Shown here: positions 59,585 through 64,000 of the stretch, piece by piece
Layout of the letters: every line of letters starts with the position of its first letter
Numbering within the stretch: the first letter of the stretch is position 1
Source of the DNA: Annona cherimola
Taxonomy: Eukaryota; Streptophyta; Magnoliopsida; Magnoliales; Annonaceae
DNA: 64,000 bases
Direction: 5' to 3'
Assembly (NCBI GenBank): GCA_030490835.1
Contig: CM059971.1
Span: forward strand, 53,616,012 to 53,680,011
Notes under the pieces: model-generated
The model's database searches: none
Told to the model about the DNA's origin: nothing
The model's input: the letters and a program-made list of their open reading frames with translations, nothing else
Program-made: the position numbers and the translations under genes

Positions 59585-60290
59585 ACCTCCACAGAGTCCT
59601 TCAACTCACGCAACCCCATGCACACCAGAAGCTCCTTCTTTCTACATTTTCAAGTTTACTAATTTTCTCCGGCTTTCCTCAAGTTTCGCCAGGCTTTCCT
59701 CCAAATCACCCAACTGAATGAGAACATCTTCTGAAGATAGGTCTCCACGTACACTCGCTGACGAACATCCAGTCTTCGAGCATCAATAGACTCAACATAT
59801 TTCGTCAATTCCACAATGGATGAATGGCAAGAAGCAAGAGCTTCCTCAATTTGCTAGGTGGTTCCATTTGAATCACTGCTTTCAATTGGACCGGTCTGTA
59901 GAAGCCTACAAAGAAATGTCTCCTCTGGAGGACATGATGGGACATAAAAAGTTTCTAGACCCTTTTCATACCCACCAGCCCGGAGTCCAAGTAGGATCAA
60001 ATCATCAACTAACTGATTTCAGAGTTTATTCACTGCAATCAGCATATTATCATATGAGATCTGTTTGTCTTTCAAATATTTGAACTTATCTTCCAATTCA
60101 TGAATTTCATGTTTCTGTGCATCTAATTGCTGAACAAGCTTTTGATTCTGATACTGAAGGACTGCTGCATCAACAGATGCGTCGTGCAGCGGAGATAGAG
60201 AGGTTTTGGCCATTGCTGGAGATGAAACAGAGTTGAGATGGCTCTTCTTTTTCTTTGGCTCATCCTCATCGTCCGCGCTGTCCATCATCT
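59585..60290 (-). pseudogene. HUB2-like: Intron-free 5' fragment of a HUB2/BRE1-like E3 ubiquitin ligase
   Basis: From the minus-strand ATG at 60288 the reading includes DDEDEPKKKKSHLNSVSS, then VDAAVLQYQNQKLVQQLD, a frameshift near 60010, QLVDDLILLGLRAG, ETFLCRLLQ, IEEALASCHSSIVEL, a frameshift, LEESLAKLEESRRKL and finally LRELKDSVE near 59613. Order and spacing match the first 220-240 residues of plant HUB2, a nuclear RING E3 that monoubiquitinates histone H2B; the RING end is absent. These segments run through about 700 bp with no intron, although plant HUB2 genes are split, so this looks like a copied spliced transcript. Several stops and frameshifts show it is dead. It lies in the sense orientation of the Tat element. 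Confidence 0.8.
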
Positions 60291-60434
60291 TTTTGCTGCC
60301 TCTGTATCTATCACCGGCCCCACCATTAATGGCGAGACTTTCTGCCTCCGCAGCAAAACCAAAATCCTAGAGTTAAAAGCTCTAACTCTCCGAGGGCGCC
60401 GTTGTCTTTGATTCAGTAAGAGGGCCGGCGGAGT

Positions 60435-62298
60435 GTGCTAAAATGCATGTGGTGCGTTCTGACTTCTGCGCTTCGCATGCTCTGCCCCACAGCTCTGCTC
60501 GAAAGCCTGCCTACAATCACCAAAAGGAGGCTACAGCTCTACTACCAAGCTCACGGTTTCGTAACTTGTGAGTGGCCTCCTGCAAACCTTTTTTTTGCCA
60601 TGGTTCTAAAAAAAAATTTTTATAAATATTTTTCATTTTTGCTGCTGACATTCCCGACGCCGAACAACTTTAATACAATTCTTTATGGCCAAGGCCCCTT
60701 AATTTACTTATTTATTTATTATATATTTTTTTGTATGATTTGGTCATCTCGTTTGGCCGGTCAATCATATATATATATATATATATTCTCCTTTTTATAT
60801 ATTTTTTCATTCATCATTTTTTTTCTGATTGCTGAAGCGCCGGGCGGTTCTCCTACATTACTAGCTTCCAGCGATCATGTTTTGAGTGACCTCTTGGGTT
60901 TCCATATGGATCTAAATATGGATCAAATTGACCAACCCTCGAGGTCCTATGACAGCGGGCCCATATTTTCTGATAATGCCTTCATGAGGGATTTTGTGGG
61001 AGTCCGAACTCCTGAGGCCTACCTATCTCCACCATTAATAGCCTAAGATACCCCCGTGAAGGTGACTCATTCTGATGATAAGACCATAGGTATGCTAGAT
61101 TACCTTGTCAATTATATCTGTTTCTTGCAATTATTCTTATCTTGATCACTTATTTGGCAGGATTTGGTTCGAGAGAGGAAATCCACATGGAAGCTCCATG
61201 TAATCACCTAGAAGGCGCAGGTATGAATTTTGAAGGTAAACCCCCTCTTTCCTTCTTCTTCTCTTTTTTTTCTTTCTTCTTTTACATCTCTTTTTTTATA
61301 GCCGCCTTAGTTGTCGAAGTATCTGATGACGATGCTCATGGCGGGGAGAATTCGACACCGATAGAGCCATTGCCCATTTCTCCTACGTCACCAGGTATTT
61401 GTATTTCGGTTTTTCGCCTAGTTAACTTGCTGTTCTAATATCTTGACTTCTACTTTTCAGCCTTAGGATCTGGTCGCTCAGGTGGTCCTCACTTTAGTTC
61501 AACCGGTCCTAGTACTGGCGCGAGCTCGAGTGGGGCTCGTCAACTTCCTGATTTCAAAGATCGCTTCTTGGATCCTTTGCATAATTTCTTTTCAACTTTC
61601 AAGGTGATCGGGGTGGAGCAGTTAGAGCAGCGGGATCTCAAGCATCTAAGGCATGCAATAGCACAATTCAAGGGATGCATCGTTTCTTCTTTGAGGGACA
61701 TGGATTCTCCTGATGATGTCACCGAAGCGTTGGATATTTGTGAAGACTTTTCTGTGGTCCTGGATAGGCTCCAACTTCGTATTTCTGGTTCTGGTGATGT
61801 CATACTCTCACTGGAGAAGTTGCATGCCATTGGCGAGAGCTCGATGCTGCTGCACGACCCTTGGTTTCTGCAGAAGATCTAGCGTCCGCAGAAGCCGACC
61901 TCGCCAAATGTAGAGATAGCCTTGCTCAACTGAAGGAACGTAACCTCCAGGTCGCAAAGGAGATGGAAGGTAAAAAGATGATTGTCGAGGAGATTCGAGC
62001 GTCCATAGCGGCCAAACAGGCCGAGGTCCGTCGCATTGTCACTTCTATCTTTGTGGATAGAAGTGGACTAAATTCGTTGACTTCTACCTCCAACGAACTT
62101 CAAGCCGAAGTTGACCTCTACAAAGTGAGAATTGATTCAGAGAGTCAGGATATTTCTACTATGGAGGCTAAGGTTGAAGAGATGCGGGCGTATACAGTTC
62201 CTCCTGCTGATGTAGTGAACTCTATCCGAGTTTTGAAGGAGTCCTTTCCTTCTACAAGTGAGACTGTAGAGATTCTCTTGCAAATTTTTGATGTATGA
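60435..62298 (+). pseudogene. Antisense accessory ORF of a Tat-type element, with introns
   Basis: The plus strand shows likely exons: a first one ending before the poly-T stretch near 60590, then 60838-61089, 61161-61234 (or 61220), 61302-61394 and from 61461, each bounded by AG and GT. The last exon encodes FKDRFLDPLHNFFSTF and SLRDMDSPDDVTEALDI, then, after a frameshift near 61850, a coiled coil (SAEADLAKCRDSLAQLKERN, VDLYKVRIDSESQDIS) to the stop at 62298. An in-frame stop lies near 61044. Genes in this place and orientation, some related to plant mobile domain proteins, are known from Tat-lineage elements. I see no clear mobile domain here. The stop lies 15 bp from the convergent end of integrase. 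Confidence 0.6.
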
Positions 62299-62313
62299 CT
62301 CCCTTTGTAACTT

Positions 62314-64000
62314 CTACGGATAGTATCTTTTTAAGTAATTCTCATTTACAGTTGCTTTGACTTGATTCTTGCAATTAACAACTTCATATGTGTCATTGCC
62401 ATAGACCCTCTCAATGATGTAAGGCCCTTCCCATTTAGGCTCGAATTTACCGGTAAGTTTGCCCCCGACCATAAGCTCTGTGCGTAGCTTTAGCACCAAA
62501 TCTCCTCTTTTAAATGAGCGATGCTTCACAACTTTATTGTATGCCTCGACCATCCGAGCTTGATAGAGTTCGATTCATTGTCATGCTTGAATTCGATTTT
62601 CATCTAGTGCTTCGAGCTCGTCGAAATGAAGTTTGGCTTGTTGTTCAGTAGTTAATCCAGAATGGATAGCAACCCTTAAGGATTCTAACTGGATCTCCAC
62701 TGGTAAAACTACTTCAGCGCCAAAAAGTAGTGAATATGGTGTTACTCCCGTCGCAGTTCTATGTGTGGTTCTGTAGGCCCACAATGCTTTGGGCAGCCTC
62801 TCGTGCCAATCACGCTTATTTTTCACAGTGGTCCTTTTGAGGATTTGAATGATATCTTTGTTAAATGCCTCTGCTTGACCATTTCCTTGTGGGTAATAGG
62901 GCAATGAGAACACTTGCTTGATTCCAAACTTCCGGCATAACTGATTTACTTTGTCATTTTTGAATGGTGTGCCATTATCTGAGGTGATTTGATAGGGGAC
63001 ACCATAACGGTAGATGATTTTGTGCTTGATAAATTCAACCACCTCTTGCGCTCGAACTCTCTTGTAAGCTTTAGCTTTTGCCCACTTGGAGAAATAATCC
63101 GTAGCGGCTAAAATATATAAGTGTCCTTTGGATGATGACGGGTTTATCGGACCGACCATATCAAAGCCCTACCAAGAGAAAGGCCACGAAATAGGTGCTG
63201 GAGACATTGTTGAAGCAGGAATATAATAAATATCCCCATGCATTTGACAGGCTTCACAGGATTTTGCCAAATTGATGGAGTCTTGGACCATTGTGGGCCA
63301 ATAATAGCCTAATGTTCTGATCCTATGATAAAGATGTCGTCCAGATTGGTGGGAGCCACACTCGCTGGAGTGTGTCTCTTAAAGAACCTGACAGATATCA
63401 ATCTCGTTAATGCAGCGAAGCCAAAGCCCATTAAAAGCAATCTAATACAAAACCATCTTGAAACATGGTATATTGCAAAACAACCTTTCTCAGTGACTTC
63501 CTTGCATTTTGATCATCTAGTACAATACCATATTTGAGGTAGTTGATGATAGGGATGCGCTAGTCATCATTGTTTGTAGTTACCTCGGATACACACCGTC
63601 CAACTTGATTTACTTGGAGCTCTTCGTCATCTTCTAGTCTTTGCACTCGAACCGTCATGTCATCAACCTCATTGAAAGCGAGAATACTAGCCAACTTTGA
63701 TAGTGCATCAGCAACTACATTTTCTTATCGAGGAACGTGCTCAACAGAAATAATTTTGAACTTTGCCAATAAAGTTTGAGCTTTGTCATAATATTATTAC
63801 AAATGAGGTTGGTGCACTTCATATTGATTGTTTAACTGTTTAATAACCAATTCATAGTCCCTAAATATTCGCACAAATAAAATATTTGATTGCAAAAGAA
63901 GTTCCATGCCAATGAGTAAAGCCTCATATTCAGCTTCATTGTTTGTTGCACTTTTTCCAAGAAAATATGAGTGCGGGAACAAGTCTTTATGAGGGAAGAC
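62314..64000 (-). pseudogene. pol: Tat-type Ty3/gypsy pol: RNase H and integrase, broken
   Basis: From the right edge, the minus strand gives an RNase H segment (SATNNEAEYEALLIGMELLL), a stop, then ENVVADALSKLAS, the end of a second RNase H-like fold. The integrase has the zinc-binding SCEACQMHG, the catalytic core with DYFSKW, SDNG and PQGNGQAEAFNKD, and a C-terminal GPY/F module (WEGPYIIERVYGNDTYEV). In the core the first two acidic residues are visible; the glutamate lies in NGQAE. At least six stops interrupt the frame, including two TGA codons between core and tail. Reverse transcriptase lies beyond the window. The element runs leftward through the antisense ORF and HUB2 fragment. Confidence 0.85.

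Noticed and set aside
60019..60083. Plus-strand ORF 59820-60083 as a separate gene
   Set aside because: It is antisense to the HUB2-like fragment, which explains the sequence better through a protein match on the minus strand.
1..64000. tRNA or rRNA genes
   Set aside because: No cloverleaf with A and B boxes and no rRNA core sequence was recognised by reading. The tRNA-like words present are primer binding sites of retroelements.

Overview
The window reads as nuclear DNA of a flowering plant: AT-rich, with no operons, small GT-AG introns, and almost entirely nested LTR retrotransposons. The recognisable families are Athila-type and Tat-type Ty3/gypsy elements, a SIRE-type Ty1/copia element, and an unusual family of very long LTRs that start TGTGAAACCCC or TGTGATACCC and mostly end GCGCCACA. 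The species cannot be fixed from the sequence. I see no intact host gene. The only host-like coding sequence is an intron-free, broken copy of the 5' part of a HUB2/BRE1-like histone H2B ubiquitin ligase at about 59.6-60.3 kb.

Layout. 1-668 is the right end of an Athila-type LTR cut by the window edge. 669 to about 2165 is a second, plus-strand LTR-like segment with its own TATA box. From about 2166 to 40784 lies an old minus-strand long LTR (called H1 here) split by two insertions: a minus-strand Athila-type element at 2685-31670 (target duplication TAAAG) and a 5.84-kb solo LTR at 34226-40067 (TGACA). The Athila element has gag, protease and a late plant-transposon ORF, all broken, but no reverse transcriptase or integrase. 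It was itself hit four times: a 12-kb element with two 4.9-kb LTRs and no useful coding sequence at 3948-15998 (ATATT), solo LTRs at 19953-23072 (AAGGT) and 24144-27128 (ATTAA), and a SIRE-type solo LTR at 28663-30425 flanked by a perfect 86-bp duplication.

40785-47845 holds a truncated LTR and a decayed minus-strand SIRE-type element, interrupted by a 4.0-kb solo LTR at 42442-46438. 47846-56333 holds two more minus-strand long LTRs with a short primer-binding-site and gag leader between them. 56334-59270 is a composite of tandem repeats. 59585-64000 is the 3' half of a minus-strand Tat-type element: decayed RNase H and integrase, an antisense accessory ORF, and the captured HUB2 fragment.

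What stands out. The long-LTR family occurs at least eight times, and full-length copies range from about 3 to 5.8 kb. Copies in both orientations keep the same order of a TATA or purine-rich start region, a splice donor, a 39-48-nt candidate exon and a third acceptor. This suggests that the LTR itself makes a spliced, apparently non-coding leader RNA. Separately, the palindrome GGCGCCTAGGCGCC recurs about every 74 bp upstream of TATA boxes in several element families, and once inside the Athila element ahead of its late ORF.
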